The notes: generated by a model from the letters alone, not told the origin. 64,000 nucleotides of DNA from Asterias rubens (GCF_902459465.1 NC_047083.1:1366501-1430500), one strand, 5' to 3'; positions 1-28,571 are shown, counted from the first letter of the stretch. Numbers and translations are program-made.

Positions 1-616
1 CAAAACTACAGTGGATTGGACGATATTGATTGGTCAAATAGTAGGAGGGTTGACTGTGTACTGTGTAGATGCACTCACCACATGACAGATTGCTGGCTAG
101 CTGGACAGATTGCTGGCTAGCGTAGTGCATCTATCCTTCAAAACCACAGTGGATGATATTGAATGATCAGACAGTAGGAGGGTTGACTGTGTACTGTATA
201 GATGCATCCACCACATGACAGATTGCAGGCTGGCATAGTTTATCATTCAAAACGATAGTGGATGATATTGAATGGTGAAATAGTAGGAGGGTTGACTGTG
301 TACTGTCTAGACGCATCCACCACATGATACCGTATTGCAGGCTGGCAAAGTTTATCTTTAGAGTTGGAGGGTTAACTTTGAAATGTTTAATACCAAGTCA
401 TTGTATTATTATTTTTATGTGTCTAGGAATGACTCTTTGTACGAATGGTCCAATAGTAGGAGGATTGACTGTGTACTGTCTAGATGCATTCACCACATGA
501 TATCATATTGCAGGCTCGCATAGTTTCATCAATCAAACCACAGTGGATGATAATGAAGGGTCAAACAGTGCGAGGGTTAATATTGACCAAGTATTTTTAT
601 TTTTTGATGTATCTAG
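1..616. repeat. Degenerate tandem repeats in a BMAL1 intron
   Basis: The motif GGGTTGACTGTGTACTGT recurs near 48, 181, 287 and (with one change) 459, with a shared flank that includes CACCACATGA and CAGTGGATGATA. Units are irregular, roughly 105-190 bp. The last unit carries a copy (about 412-450) of the 3' splice site and first codons of the real exon that starts at 617. No coding frame continues through the array, so it is intronic. Confidence 0.75.
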
Positions 617-1859
617 GAATGACTCTATGTATGGGATGAACAGTCCTAGCGATGTCATGTTGAATGGATCTCGATCAACACCACAGACAGAAAGGACAAT
701 TGAAGCAGCTTCAGGTAAGGCGACAGCAGAAAATAAAGGAAATTTGTCATTTTTAATAATTTGGCAGGCTGATCATCCTTACTCGCAGCTAAGGGCTGAA
801 TTGCAGCTTCAACGCAGGCATGCAAGGGCGCCTTTGGCAGCCAGCCACATCAACCCATTATGACCACCGAGCATAGCCAGAGCTCAAAAGTGTTTGATTT
901 TATTTTTAGTTTAAAAGATTTCAAATTTTAAAGTTGTCGGGAATTATACCTTATATTTAACTAAGTGACATTTTTAGTTCCACTGTGTGTTTGACTCTTT
1001 TTAGTGGTGTTGGTTCTAAAAAGAACCAGTGGTTGACAACTTAACACTTCAATAAGTATGCTCTGATCGTCTTTAGCAGAATGCTTGACGTTGTTGATAG
1101 ATTCTTACTTAAAGCCATTGGACACTTTCGGAACAGAAAAACAAAAAAAATAAGTTCACAGATTTACAAATAACCTACAGGGTTAACAGAAGGTAATGGT
1201 GAAAGACTTCTCTTGAAATATTATTCCATGAAATGCTTTACTTTTTGAGAAAACATTAAAACAATTATCAATTCTCGATATCGAGAATTACAGATTTATT
1301 TTAAACACATGTCATGACACGGCGAAACGTGCGTAAGCAAGGGTGGGTTTTCCTGTTATTTTCTCCCGACTCCGATGACCGATTGAGCCTAAATTTTCAC
1401 AGGTTTGTTATTTTATATATAAGTTGTGATACACGAAGTGTGGGCCTTTGGAAAATACTGTTAACCAAATATGTCCAATGGCTTTAATTTTACCTGATTT
1501 AAAAAAAAACATTTTAAAATGTTTTTTTACTTTCAGTACCTCAAACGGAGAAGGTTAGTTACTTTGGATCATCCCCCTCCCCAAGCCAGGTCATGACGTC
1601 GACTGCATCAAAGGGACCCCCAGAAAACCCTGTCCTAGGTCAAATGTCATCACTCATCTCCATGACGACCAACAGCACAACCCACAGTGTACCCTCGGCC
1701 AACGGCAATGCGGATGGGGGAGGAGGAGGTGGGTCTACCCCAGGAGCCCCGCCCGGTGGGGACGACGAGGCCATGATGGCCTTGATTATGAGTCTTCTTC
1801 AGGCAGATGCTGGGCTGGGTGGAACGGTCGACTTAACGGACTTGCCCTGGCCGTTATGA
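617..1859 (+). CDS. BMAL1: BMAL1 (ARNTL) bHLH-PAS transcription factor, last two exons
   Basis: This is the 3' end of the circadian activator BMAL1, the nuclear partner of CLOCK. Exons are 617-714 (AG before, GTAAGG after) and 1537-1859 (TTTCAG before), joining in phase through a split valine codon; the stop is TGA at 1857-1859. The protein ends in [15 protein letters not shown] followed by a DLPWPL terminus, the hallmark transactivation tail of BMAL1 bound by CBP/p300 and CRY. The preceding residues are Ser/Thr/Pro/Gly-rich linker with a run of six glycines, as expected for this disordered region. The bHLH and PAS exons lie outside the window to the left. ARNT1/2 end differently, so BMAL is favoured; BMAL1 versus BMAL2 cannot be separated by the tail, but invertebrate deuterostomes usually carry one gene. 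Confidence 0.93.
757..900 (-). mobile_element. Fragment of a tRNA-derived SINE (family 2)
   Basis: The stretch shares ACTCGCAGCTAAG, GCAGGCATGCAAGG and CAGCCAGCCACATCAACCC with longer copies at 36990-37165 and 44512-44835. This copy holds the 3' body only and lies in the last BMAL1 intron. Confidence 0.75.
1110..1495. mobile_element. Palindromic MITE, family B, full copy
   Basis: The ends are inverted (TAAAGCCATTGGACA at the left, TGTCCAATGGCTTTA at the right) and the centre holds the palindrome TTCTCGATATCGAGAA. It has no coding capacity and lies in the last BMAL1 intron. A second copy begins at 3270. Confidence 0.8.
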
Positions 1860-1930
1860 GGCAGGTGTTGGGCTGGGTGGGTCGGTCGACTTAACGGACT
1901 TGCCCTGGCCGTTATGAGGCAGGTGTTACG
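1801..1930 (+). repeat. 59-bp tandem duplication over the BMAL1 stop codon
   Basis: Bases 1801-1858 encode the last residues and stop of BMAL1 and are followed by a near-identical copy at 1860-1917, then the start of a third. The copy lies in the 3' UTR. Confidence 0.9.
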
Positions 1931-3269
1931 AAGTTAACCACTTTATGTCCAATTTTGTGTCCATCTGCAGTAATTTTTTTTACGGCTCTGTAAGTTAACA
2001 GCGCTAGCCACAAACCCGGTCAAGACCACGCAGTGAAGACCGGGTCCTCGCACTGTTATTCCCTTATTAAAGAATATCATGGTAGGAGCCTGACTGTGCA
2101 CGCTACACAAAAAGGAAAATCTGAGTGGATAAAAACTTCAGCTTTTGGCTGTCGCTGAAAAATTGAGAAACATCCAAAGTTTAAAAAACTTCCACCATAA
2201 GTCTGCCCAAAAATAATTTTCTGATAAAGATGTTATACAAGTGGTGAAGGCGATTTTATTTGGGAACATCAGGGTTCAAGTGTTATCCGCAATCACGACG
2301 CCTTGTAAAGTGCATAATTTTGTAAGCAGGGATTTAATCGCTAAGCAGGATTGATTTTCTAAGCAGTGAGTTTTTATCTGCACAGCATAAGATACAGGGA
2401 ACCAGTGACAGTACTACATGGCATGGCATTTTGGGTGGATAACAAATTTCTGCTTAGCATATTTGACTTTGTTTTTAGAGGTCTGTGTATTCGTAATGCG
2501 TATTTGCTGTTATGCTGGAAACAGTTGATAAATTAAATGTTCAGGGTTGAACACTTCTCTTGGTGCTTCTCATTTATAATTTAGAAACAAAAGTGCCCAA
2601 ATATTGTGTGTGATATAAACTCCGTCTTAAAATAAAATAATGTATGGTGCTTTCTTATGAGTAATTTCTGTATTTATTTTTAATAACAAAAAGATCACCT
2701 TGTGTTGGCGTGTGAAAATGTTTAAAATGTCTGCACATGTTGTGTAAAAAAAGTGGTAAAGTGTTATTATAATTTTCTGTTGATCACAAGTTAATGCACG
2801 AAAGCCTAGCTTCACTTTATTAATAAAGAACACCAACAGGTTTAATATTTATTTAATGTATCTAAAACATGTAAAACAAGATTATTGTCTTGCATGTACT
2901 TTTTAAGAAGTAATGAATAATAAATGGTTTCTATATGGCAACCGATTCTTTAAAATAAAGTATTCAAAAATTGTAAAGTTAAAGGTGAATTTGCAATTGT
3001 ATTTTTCAAGTTACGAATGTGCTTTTAATCAGTGACCAATATTTTTTTGTTAAACTTCTGTGCCTCACTTAAGATGTATCACCGCGATGCCAGATGCCAG
3101 AATCTTGGTCATGTCTCCTGTATACCACAGCAGACATTGCTACTGATTTTACATTTTAACATTAAAGGGACCTGGCTATGTTTCCCCATCTAGACACAGT
3201 TTGGGCATGTGTGTTTGAATAGGAGAAAGTTGGCAACACTGTGACCTGAGAATCAATATTTAACCATCT
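1931..3269. other. BMAL1 3' UTR and intergenic DNA
   Basis: AT-rich non-coding DNA. AATAAA-like signals lie near 2629, 2921 and 2951, any of which could end the BMAL1 transcript. I see no other gene. Confidence 0.5.
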
Positions 3270-3555
3270 TTAAGCCATTGGACACTTTCGGAACAGAACA
3301 AAAATATAAAAGTTCACAGATTTACAAATAACTTACAGGGTTTACAGAAGGTAATGGTGAAAGACTTCTCTTGACATATTATTCCATGAAATGCTTTACT
3401 TTTTGAGAAAACATGAAAACAATTATCAATTCTCGATATCGAGAATTACGGATTTATTTTAAACACATGTCATGACACGGCGACACGTGCAGAAACAAGG
3501 GTGGGTTTTCCTGTTATTTTCTCCTGACTCCGATGACCGAGAGCCTAAATTGCCT
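3270..3555. mobile_element. Palindromic MITE, family B, truncated copy
   Basis: The copy matches 1110-1400 closely, including the central TTCTCGATATCGAGAA, then breaks off before the right terminus. Confidence 0.8.
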
Positions 3556-4415
3556 TTCAACTAGACCGATCTCACTTTGGACCTTTTGCAGGTCAACCGT
3601 TTATATATACGCTTAAACGCACAAACAGTATTACTAACTTTAAAAACTACTATTTGACAAAAGCTGTATATATAAAAGACGTTTATTCATGGTATCAGCT
3701 AGTACAGTATTGTGTATGTTACAGTGGTACCTCACCATGCCTCTTTAAAGCAAAGTAATATTTGTGTTTTTAAACTTCAACTATTCCAAAAACCAAAAAG
3801 TGCATACAAAATAAACTCACTGTAAATTGAAATTTATTTGACTTCAGTACTTGGCTATGAAAAGGTACATGTAATAAATGAAGGAGAAAAAATAACAGAA
3901 ATTGTGAATTGTTTGATTGATGCCAAACTGTGTTCTTTAATCATGTTATACGGGATTGGTAGAGCTATCATAGGTACAGTTTTCTTCATTTCAGAGGGAA
4001 AACACAACAATTTGATTTTTTTACATAATTTTTCATAGGAATTGTTAAGTATACAGTACCATCACCTTCCTTTGAATATCACACAATCTCCTCCAAAAGC
4101 CACTTTCAAAACTTTGCTTATGAGCAACCACTGTAAGTTAGTGTCTTATCACTTCAAAGATTGCTTGATTGATTGATTGAGAAAAGTTTCTCCTCATTCT
4201 GCCACTTAAGAGGTTCAGGTGAGGAAGAAAACAAGAAGTTATTTTCACAAACAGGTGTAGACAAGTAACTTTGCTCTGAGAAAGGTTGTACGGCATTAAT
4301 TTCAACTGCCAATCTTGTACATCACCCACTCTTAAAGTGCACATTACAAAGAAACAAAGGCGATGATAGAACTACACAATGAGAGTTATCTAAAGGAATA
4401 CAAGCATCTAATCAG
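3556..4415. other. Convergent 3' flank of CTR9
   Basis: Non-coding DNA between the ends of BMAL1 and CTR9. It probably holds the CTR9 3' UTR. No coding frame with family similarity is seen. Confidence 0.5.
3833..3838 (-). promoter_or_regulatory. Candidate CTR9 polyadenylation signal
   Basis: TTTATT on the + strand reads AATAAA on the - strand, about 580 bp after the CTR9 stop codon. Confidence 0.35.
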
Positions 4416-20237
<15,822 letters not shown>

Positions 20238-20532
20238 CTTAGAAGTTACTCAGACTATTTCGTTCCCAGGTGTATTTTATTGAAACTTCTATCAAAAACT
20301 AATGGGGACGAGCGAGAATAGCACATTTGACGGGCACGATCGTGATAGAATCGTTTGATGAAGCTTAGCAACTTCTGTAAATGTGAAATATGAACATAAT
20401 TTGTTGTAGATGACTTCTGAGAGAAATATTTATACAATAAACCTTTTGAAATGTCTGTTTAGTTGTATTTTTGTATGTTTTTTTTTGTAAAAAAAGTACT
20501 CATTTGTGACTAAAAGAATCTGGCAGCCTTGA
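20238..20532. promoter_or_regulatory. CTR9 5' flank and promoter
   Basis: This 295-bp segment separates the CTR9 start codon at 20237 from the transposon target duplication. I see no TATA box or clear named site. The promoter is inferred from position only. Confidence 0.45.
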
Positions 20533-20540
20533 GACAAACC
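20533..20540. repeat. Left target-site duplication GACAAACC
   Basis: The octamer is repeated exactly at 28622-28629, immediately outside the two ends of the foldback element. Confidence 0.88.
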
Positions 20541-20590
20541 ACCAGGCTGAAGTTATCCGCGTTTCTGGCCCGATTTCGGGCCAGATTTTC
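20541..20590 (+). repeat. Left terminal inverted repeat with hairpin
   Basis: This is identical over 50 nt to the reverse complement of 28572-28621. It contains the perfect hairpin CTGGCCCGA-TT-TCGGGCCAG. Confidence 0.92.
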
Positions 20591-20929
20591 AACGCAGCAA
20601 CCGAGTACAGCTGGCCGCGCATTCCGGGAAATATGAAGAAATAGACCCCATGCAGTAAAAGGTGGTAGAATTTTGGTCTCCCATCCTTTCTGATTTTAAC
20701 GAATTTTTTAATCATGTGTAACCAAAATTAAATTGGATTCACATTTCTGAAAGAATGTATCAATGAGCAAATCCAGAGGTTGAATAGGAATAATTGGTTG
20801 CGTAATAAATTAGTAATTAACCGCCGCAATTAAGACCTCATAATACAGACCATAAAAAACAGCTGATAAAAAACTTGCACTCACCCCAAATTAAATGTAC
20901 CCTTCATAATGCAAAAAAAGTTTTTTTTT

Positions 20930-22620
20930 TTCAATAATCTTATAGATCATACTTCTGGGCACACTTAATTTTGGAGGAAGCTAAATCGGTTCACTAATTA
21001 GTACCTAATTAGCCGCTTGAAAACACGCCATTTTTCACCATACGTTAACCGTATAGCACCTGTACAGTAATATAATTTCAAGAATGCATTCACGGTAAAG
21101 TAAATGTACCCTTCATGATACCGAAAAAGTGGAATTTTATTCCATTATCTAATAGAACATACTTCTAGGCACACTTAATTTTGGAGGAAGCTAAAACGGT
21201 TCACTAATTAGTACTTAATTAGCCGTTTGAAAACACGCCTTTTTCTACTATACGTTAACCGTATAGCACCTGCACAGTCATCTTAATTTTAAGAATGCCT
21301 TCACGGTAAAGTAAATGTGCCCTTCGTGTTGAATAAAAAGTGGAATTTTATTATCAAATCTGATAGACCATACCTCTGGGCACACTTAATTTTGGAGGAA
21401 GCTAAATCGGTTCACTAATTAGTACATAATTAGCCGTTTGAAAACACGCCTTTTTCTACTATACGTTAACCGTATAGCACCTGCACAGTCATCTTAATTT
21501 TAAGAATGCCTTCACGGTAAAGTAAATGTGCCCTTCGTGTTGAATAAAAAGTGGAATTTTATTATCAAATCTGATAGACCATACCTCTGGGCACACTTAA
21601 TTTTGGAGGAAGCTAAATCGGTTCACTAATTAGTACATAATTAGTCAGTTGAAGACACGCCTTTTTCTACTATACGTTAACCGTATAGCACCTGCACAGT
21701 CATCTTAATTTTAAGAATGCCTTCACGGTAAAGTAAATGTGCCCTTCGTGTTGAATAAAAAGTGGAATTTTATTATCAAATCTGATAGACCATACCTCTG
21801 AGCACACTTAATTTTGGAGGAAGCTAAATCGGTTCACTAATTAGTACATAATTAGCCGTTTGAAAACACGCCTTTTTCTACTATACGTTAACCGTATAGC
21901 ACCTGCACAGTCATCTTAATTTTAAGAATGCCTTCACGGTAAAGTAAATGTGCCCTTCGTGTTGAATAAAAAGTGGAATTTTATTATCAAATCTGATAGA
22001 CCATACCTCTGGGCACACTTGATTTTGGAGGAAGCTAAATCGGTTCACTAATTAGTACATAATTAGCCGTTTGAAAACACGCCTTTTTCTACTATACGTT
22101 AACCGTATAGCACCTGCACAGTCATCTTAATTTTAAGAATGCCTTCACGGTAAAGTAAATGTGCCCTTCATGATGTAGAAAAAATGGAATTTTATTCCAT
22201 TATCTAATAGAACATACTTCTGGGCACACTTAATTTTGGAGGAAGCTAAATCGGTTCACTAATTAGTACCTAATTGGCCGTTTGAAAACACGCCTTTTTC
22301 TACTATACGTTAACCGTATAGCACCTGCACAGTCATCTTAATTTTAAGAATGCCTTCACGGTAAAGTAAATGTGCCCTTCGTGTTGAATAAAAAGTGGAA
22401 TTTTATTATCAAATCTGATAGAACATACCTCTGGGCACACTTAATTTTGGAGGAAGCTAAATCGGTTCACTAATTAGTACATAATTAGCCGTTTGAAAAC
22501 ACGCCTTTTTCTACTATACGTTAACCGTATAGCACCTGCACAGTCATCTTAATTTTAAGAATGCCTTCACGGTAAAGTAAATGTGCCCTTCATGATGTAG
22601 AAAAAATGGAATTTTATTAC
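20930..22620 (+). repeat. Left array, 8 units of 211 bp
   Basis: The marker CGGTTCACTAATTAG occurs at 20987, 21197 (one change upstream), 21408, 21619, 21830, 22041, 22252 and 22463, a spacing of 210-211 bp. Each unit holds the hairpin CTATACG-TTAAC-CGTATAG and the self-complementary CTAATTAG twice. Confidence 0.95.
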
Positions 22621-24989
22621 ATAATCTGATACCACTTTAAATGCGGTATGGGTTTGTCTCTTTTGAAGCGTGTTCTTATATCATAGAAATAAGGTAAATA
22701 GCGCCTTAAAACAAACTGCACTTTACATAATGGTTTACAAATAGTAAATTTTTAGTATTGAATCATTAAGACCACTTCAAAGCACCACTGAATATTTCCT
22801 TTACTATAATTAGTGTAACTTAATACTTTGAACTGGTAGCCTGAGTGCTCCTGGGAGATGGTCGTCAAACTAAGTTAAGGTGCCCAAGTAATTCAACGTA
22901 AACACACCCTGACTGGGTTGTTTCACTTTAATGTAATTCAATTGCGTAATGTGGTGTGGTCCGCTCAAGCTGCATTCCATGAGACGAGTGATGAGTGATC
23001 TTAAGCGGTCAATGGCATCATGCTGTCTCTATCTGGAGATGACCACCAAAGGGATTAAAGGAATAACACTCTAACACTCTACATTTGCGGAACTTTTTAT
23101 GCAGCGCTTGCTGGAATGAGCTGAAGTGAAAGTTTTTCGGCAGCTATATACTAATGTACTCGATAGGGTCTTTTATTTGAAAAAAAAAAAAATTGCATTG
23201 GATTTTCTAAATCATCGTAGTGTTCGATACTCTTCTAAAATTTCAACAAGAAATATCAGGAAGAATAAAAATGTATAGCTATGAAGAACTTTCTTTGTAC
23301 TTTTTATGTTAGTTATGAGGGGTGTATCACGGCAACAGGTTTCATAAATTAAACAGTAATAGAAGATGATGTTTGGGTTTCTTTTTATTTTCGCCTTGTA
23401 GGTCCCAGACATACCTAATTTACTTTAAATTTGTTGTTGATTGAGAGAGATGCATTAACAGGCTAAAAAACTAACAAGATCTAAGTTACATTTTGGAGAT
23501 CTTCGAGATGGATTTGTTGTCATGCGGGACTGAACCCGGCGTTCGTTTTTCTTTTTGTCTTTCAGTATGTGACCTTTGTAAATAACTATTTGCTTTGTAT
23601 TTTGGAGTTTTAAATTTTGTTTTATTAACAATGAAAACGCAACAAAAACTACAAACCAATTAATGAAAGGTACAATCATATTTCAATTTGCTTTGAATGT
23701 TAAAACAAAAAATTACTCATTGTTTGCGTGTAATTAGTTTTCATCTGAATCTTTTTTTGGTGGTTTATTTTGGAAGATGTTGTAAATAAAGTGAGTTGAA
23801 TTGAAGAATTAAAATTGACAAGCGCTTTTCTTTCCAATCAATATTTTGGGCTCAGCTATGTCGTGAAATCTAAAAAGGCCCTATTAATTTTTTAATCTAC
23901 ACCCATTATGTTGCATTTAATGGGATGTCGTGGCCGAGCGGATATAAAAAGCATCCGACTCAAGTTCTGGGCGTTAAGCCAGTGGGATGTGGCTCCGAAC
24001 CCCAGTCATGAAACTATGTGTCCCTGTCACTTGAGCTTCTCTCTGCCAAGGGGTAAAGTGGGTATCTGTTAGGGCAGGGACTGGTTTATGAATGAGCACC
24101 AGACTGAAGTGAGCAAATTTGGGCCCCACACCAACTACGTCAGAGACTGCTACTTGCCTATAAAGGCAACAGCGACACGCTTAATGTATGGGCAAATACA
24201 AAGCCAAGAGTTCCATATAAATTTGAAAATAATATGAAAATATTATTATTTTTATTTCATATAATCTGTTCCACACACCCTTGGCTGGATCAGTTTAGCA
24301 CCCGACTCTGGCTAATTAGCTCAGCCCAAGTAATTTAATCATGGAAGATTTCATAATTTCGTACTACCGTTGTTATGCAATGCTGAACACACCAACGAAT
24401 TAAATCAAAATTTTTTTTTTTATTTATTAATTACCAATAAGATGTAACTATTGGCTTTGTGTTTGCCCATACGTTATACGCGTGTACTTAGTACTGCATA
24501 TTAACGTCAACAACGAATTCGTGAAATTATTATTCGCATTATATTAACTAGGCTGAGATTTGTACACGTACACGTACCTGCCGAGAGGTTTAATCTATCA
24601 GATTATGGAATAAAAGTTCATCTTTTACGCAACATAAAGTGTACATGCACAGTGGGTGTAGTCAAAAATTTAATATGCGGCTAGAGAATGCTCAGAGTTG
24701 TTACATTATTTGTAATAATATTGTGCAGTCCATAGGAAACAGAAGAAAAGAATATATGGGTCTCTTACCTTAAAACATGGTATAATGTTTTTTCCCCAAA
24801 ACACTACAAACCAAAAATCTTAAAGCGTGAGGTCAAACAAACCCGCGCGACAAAGGAATCGTGAAGTCATCGGCACTGTACTATTAATTTGTTCGATGTG
24901 GAAAATAGCGCCCTCCGTTGGCCAAAGCGGGAGAACTGTACCCGCTGTTAAAGATTACTGTATACAAGAGCCATCGGTTAACGCGATAG
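22621..24989. other. Unique core of the foldback element
   Basis: About 2.4 kb of AT-rich DNA without a credible coding frame. It contains a tRNA-Leu-like SINE at 23925-24190. Degraded pieces of the 211-bp unit appear toward the right edge (about 24600-24660). Confidence 0.7.
23925..24190 (+). mobile_element. tRNA-Leu-like SINE inside the foldback core
   Basis: TGTCGTGGCCGAGCGGATAT and GACTCAAGTTCTGG match the head of SINE family 1, followed by a diverged body. Confidence 0.7.
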
Positions 24990-27900
24990 AAAAAGGCGTG
25001 TTTTCAACTGGCTAATTAGGTACTAATTAGTGAACCGATTTAGCTTCCTCCAAAATTAAGTGTGCCCAGAAGTATGTTCTATTAGATAATGGAATAAAAT
25101 TCTACTTTTTATCCAACATGAGGGGTACATTTACTTTACCGTGAAGGCATTCTTAAAATTAAGATGACTGTGCAGGTGCTATACGGTTAACGTATAGTAG
25201 AAAAAGGCGTGTTTTCAAACGGCTAATTATGTACTAATTAGTGAACCGATTTAGCTTCCTCCAAAATTAAGTGTGCCCAGAGGTATGGTCTATCAGATTT
25301 GATAATAAAATTCCACTTTTTATTCAACACGAAGGGCACATTTACTTTACCGTGAAGGCATTCTTAAAATTAAGATGACTGTGCAGGTGCTATACGGTTA
25401 ACGTATAGTAGAAAAAGGCGTGTTTTCAAACGGCTAATTAGGTACTAATTAGTGAACCGATTTAGCTTCCTCCAAAATTAAGTGTGCCCAGAAGTATGTT
25501 CTATTAGATAATGGAATAAAATTCTACTTTTTATCCAACATGAGGGGTACATTTACTTTACCGTGAAGGCATTCTTAAAATTAAGATGACTGTGCAGGTG
25601 CTATACGGTTAACGTATAGTAGAAAAAGGCGTGTTTTCAAACGGCTAATTAGGTACTAATTAGTGAGCCGATTTAGCTTCCTCCAAAATTAAGTGTGCCC
25701 AGAGGTATGGTCTATCAGATTATGTAATAAAATTCCATTTTTTCTACATCATGAAGGGCACATTTACTTTACCGTGAAGGCACTCTTAAAATTAAGATGA
25801 CTGTGCAGGTGCTACCCGGTTAAGGTATAGTAGAAAAAGGCGTGTTTTCAAACGGCTAATTAGGTACTAATTAGTGAACCGATTTAGCTTCCTCCAAAAT
25901 TAAGTGTGCCCAGAGGTATGGTCTATCAGATTTGATAATAAAATTCCACTTTTTATTCAACACGAAGGGCACATTTACTTTACCGTGAAGGCATTCTTAA
26001 AATTAAGATGACTGTGCAGGTGCTATACGGTTAACGTATAGTAGAAAAAGGCGTGTTTTCAAACGGCTAATTATGTACTAATTAGTGAACCGATTTAGCT
26101 TCCTCCAAAATTAAGTGTGCCCAGAGGTATGGTCTATCAGATTTGATAATAAAATTCCACTTTTTATTCAACACGAAGGGCACATTTACTTTACCGTGAA
26201 GGCATTCTTAAAATTAAGATGACTGTGCAGGTGCTATACGGTTAACGTATAGTAGAAAAAGGCGTGTTTTCAAACGGCTAATTAGGTACTAATTAGTGAA
26301 CCGATTTAGCTTCCTCCAAAATTAAGTGTGCCCAGAAGTATGTTCTATTAGATAATGGAATAAAATTCTACTTTTTATCCAACATGAGGGGTACATTTAC
26401 TTTACCGTGAAGGCATTCTTAAAATTAAGATGACTGTGCAGGTGCTATACGGTTAACGTATAGTAGAAAAAGGCGTGTTTTCAAACGGCTAATTAGGTAC
26501 TAATTAGTGAGCCGATTTAGCTTCCTCCAAAATTAAGTGTGCCCAGAGGTATGGTCTATCAGATTATGTAATAAAATTCCATTTTTTCTACATCATGAAG
26601 GGCACATTTACTTTACCGTGAAGGCACTCTTAAAATTAAGATGACTGTGCAGGTGCTACCCGGTTAAGGTATAGTAGAAAAAGGCGTGTTTTCAAACGGC
26701 TAATTAGGTACTAATTAGTGAACCGATTTAGCTTCCTCCAAAATTAAGTGTGCCCAGAGGTATGGTCTATCAGATTTGATAATAAAATTCCACTTTTTAT
26801 TCAACACGAAGGGCACATTTACTTTACCGTGAAGGCATTCTTAAAATTAAGATGACTGTGCAGGTGCTATACGGTTAACGTATAGTAGAAAAAGGCGTGT
26901 TTTCAAACGGCTAATTAGGTACTAATTAGTGAACCGATTTAGCTTCCTCCAAAATTAAGTGTGCCCAGAAGTATGTTCTATTAGATAATGGAATAAAATT
27001 CTACTTTTTATCCAACATGAGGGGTACATTTACTTTACCGTGAAGGCATTCTTAAAATTAAGATGACTGTGCAGGTGCTATACGGTTAACGTATAGTAGA
27101 AAAAGGCGTGTTTTCAAACGGCTAATTAGGTACTAATTAGTGAACCGATTTAGCTTCCTCCAAAATTAAGTGTGCCCAGAGGTATGGTCTATCAGATTAT
27201 GTAATAAAATTCCATTTTTTCTACATCATGAAGGGCACATTTACTTTACCGTGAAGGCATTCTTAAAATTAAGATGACTGTGCAGGTGCTATACGGTTAA
27301 CGTATAGTAGAAAAAGGCGTGTTTTCAAACGGCTAATTAGGTACTAATTAGTGAACCGATTTAGCTTCCTCCAAAATTAAGTGTGCCCAGAGGTATGGTC
27401 TATCAGATTTGATAATAAAATTCCACTTTTTATTCAACACGAAGGGCACATTTACTTTACCGTGAAGGCATTCTTAAAATTAAGATGACTGTGCAGGTGC
27501 TATACGGTTAACGTATAGTAGAAAAAGGCGCGTTTTAAACGGCTAATTAGGTACTAATTAGTGAACCGATTTAGCTTCCTCCAAAATTAAGTGTGCCCAG
27601 AAGTATGTTCTATTAGATAATGGAATAAAATTCTACTTTTTATCCAACATGAGGGGTACATTTACTTTACCGTGAAGGCATTCTTAAAATGAAGATGACT
27701 GTGCAGGTGCTATACGGTTAACGTATAGTAGAAAAAGGCGTGTTTTCAAACGGCTAATTAGGTACTAATTAGTGAACCGATTTAGCTTCTTCCAAAATTA
27801 AGTGTGCCCAGAGGTATGGTCTATCAGATTATGTAATAAAATTCCATTTTTTCTACATCATGAAGGGCACATTTACTTTACCGTGAAGGCATTCTTAAAA

Positions 27901-28230
27901 TTAAGATGACTGTGCAGGTGCTATACGGTTAACGTATAGTAGAAAAAGGCGTGTTTTCAAACGGCTAATTAGGTACTAATTAGTGAACCGATTTAGCTTC
28001 CTCCAAAATTAAGTGTGCCCAGAAGTATGTTCTATTAGATAATGGAATAAAATTCCACTTTTTATCCAACATGAGGGGTACATTTACTTTACCGTGAAGG
28101 CATTCTTAAAATTAAGATGACTGTGCAGGTGCTATACGGTTAACGTATAGTAGAAAAAGGCGTGTTTTCAACTGGCTAATTAGGTACTAATTAGTGAACC
28201 GATTTAGCTTGATTAAGTGTGCCCAGAGGT
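24990..28230 (-). repeat. Right array, 16 units of 211 bp, inverted
   Basis: CTAATTAGTGAACCG (or GAGCCG) occurs 16 times from about 25020 to 28190 at 211-bp steps, in reverse orientation to the left array. Three unit types differ over the segment after TGTGCCCAGA and recur in the order A C B. Confidence 0.95.
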
Positions 28231-28571
28231 ATGGTCTATTAGATTATTGAAGATAATTGCATCTTTTACGCAACATGAAGTATGAGTGCAAGTTTTTTTG
28301 GCAGCTGTTTTTGAGGTTCGACGATGAAGTTTTAATTGAGGCGGCTAATTACTAATTATATATGCAAAGATAATATAGTCTACCTCTTGATTTGTTTATT
28401 GATATGTTCTTTCAGATTTCGGGGGAAAAAATTATCATAACTCTACACAATTAAAAAATTCGTTCAAGTTAGAAAGGATGGAAGGCCAAAATGCTACCAC
28501 CTTTTACTGCATGGGTTATATTTTCCTAGTTTCCGGAATGTGCGGCCAGCTCGTCCTCGGTTTGTGCTGTA

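Noticed and set aside
543..863. Single 106-codon frame through the BMAL1 exon
   Set aside because: It reads through an acceptor at 616 and a donor at 714 into a SINE; only 617-714 fits BMAL1.
24827..25015. 62-codon frame in the transposon core, considered as a transposase piece
   Set aside because: No recognisable motif, and it runs into the repeat array.
20930..28230. CRISPR-like or satellite array
   Set aside because: Units are 211 bp with no spacer/repeat alternation, and the two arrays are inverted and enclosed by transposon ends.
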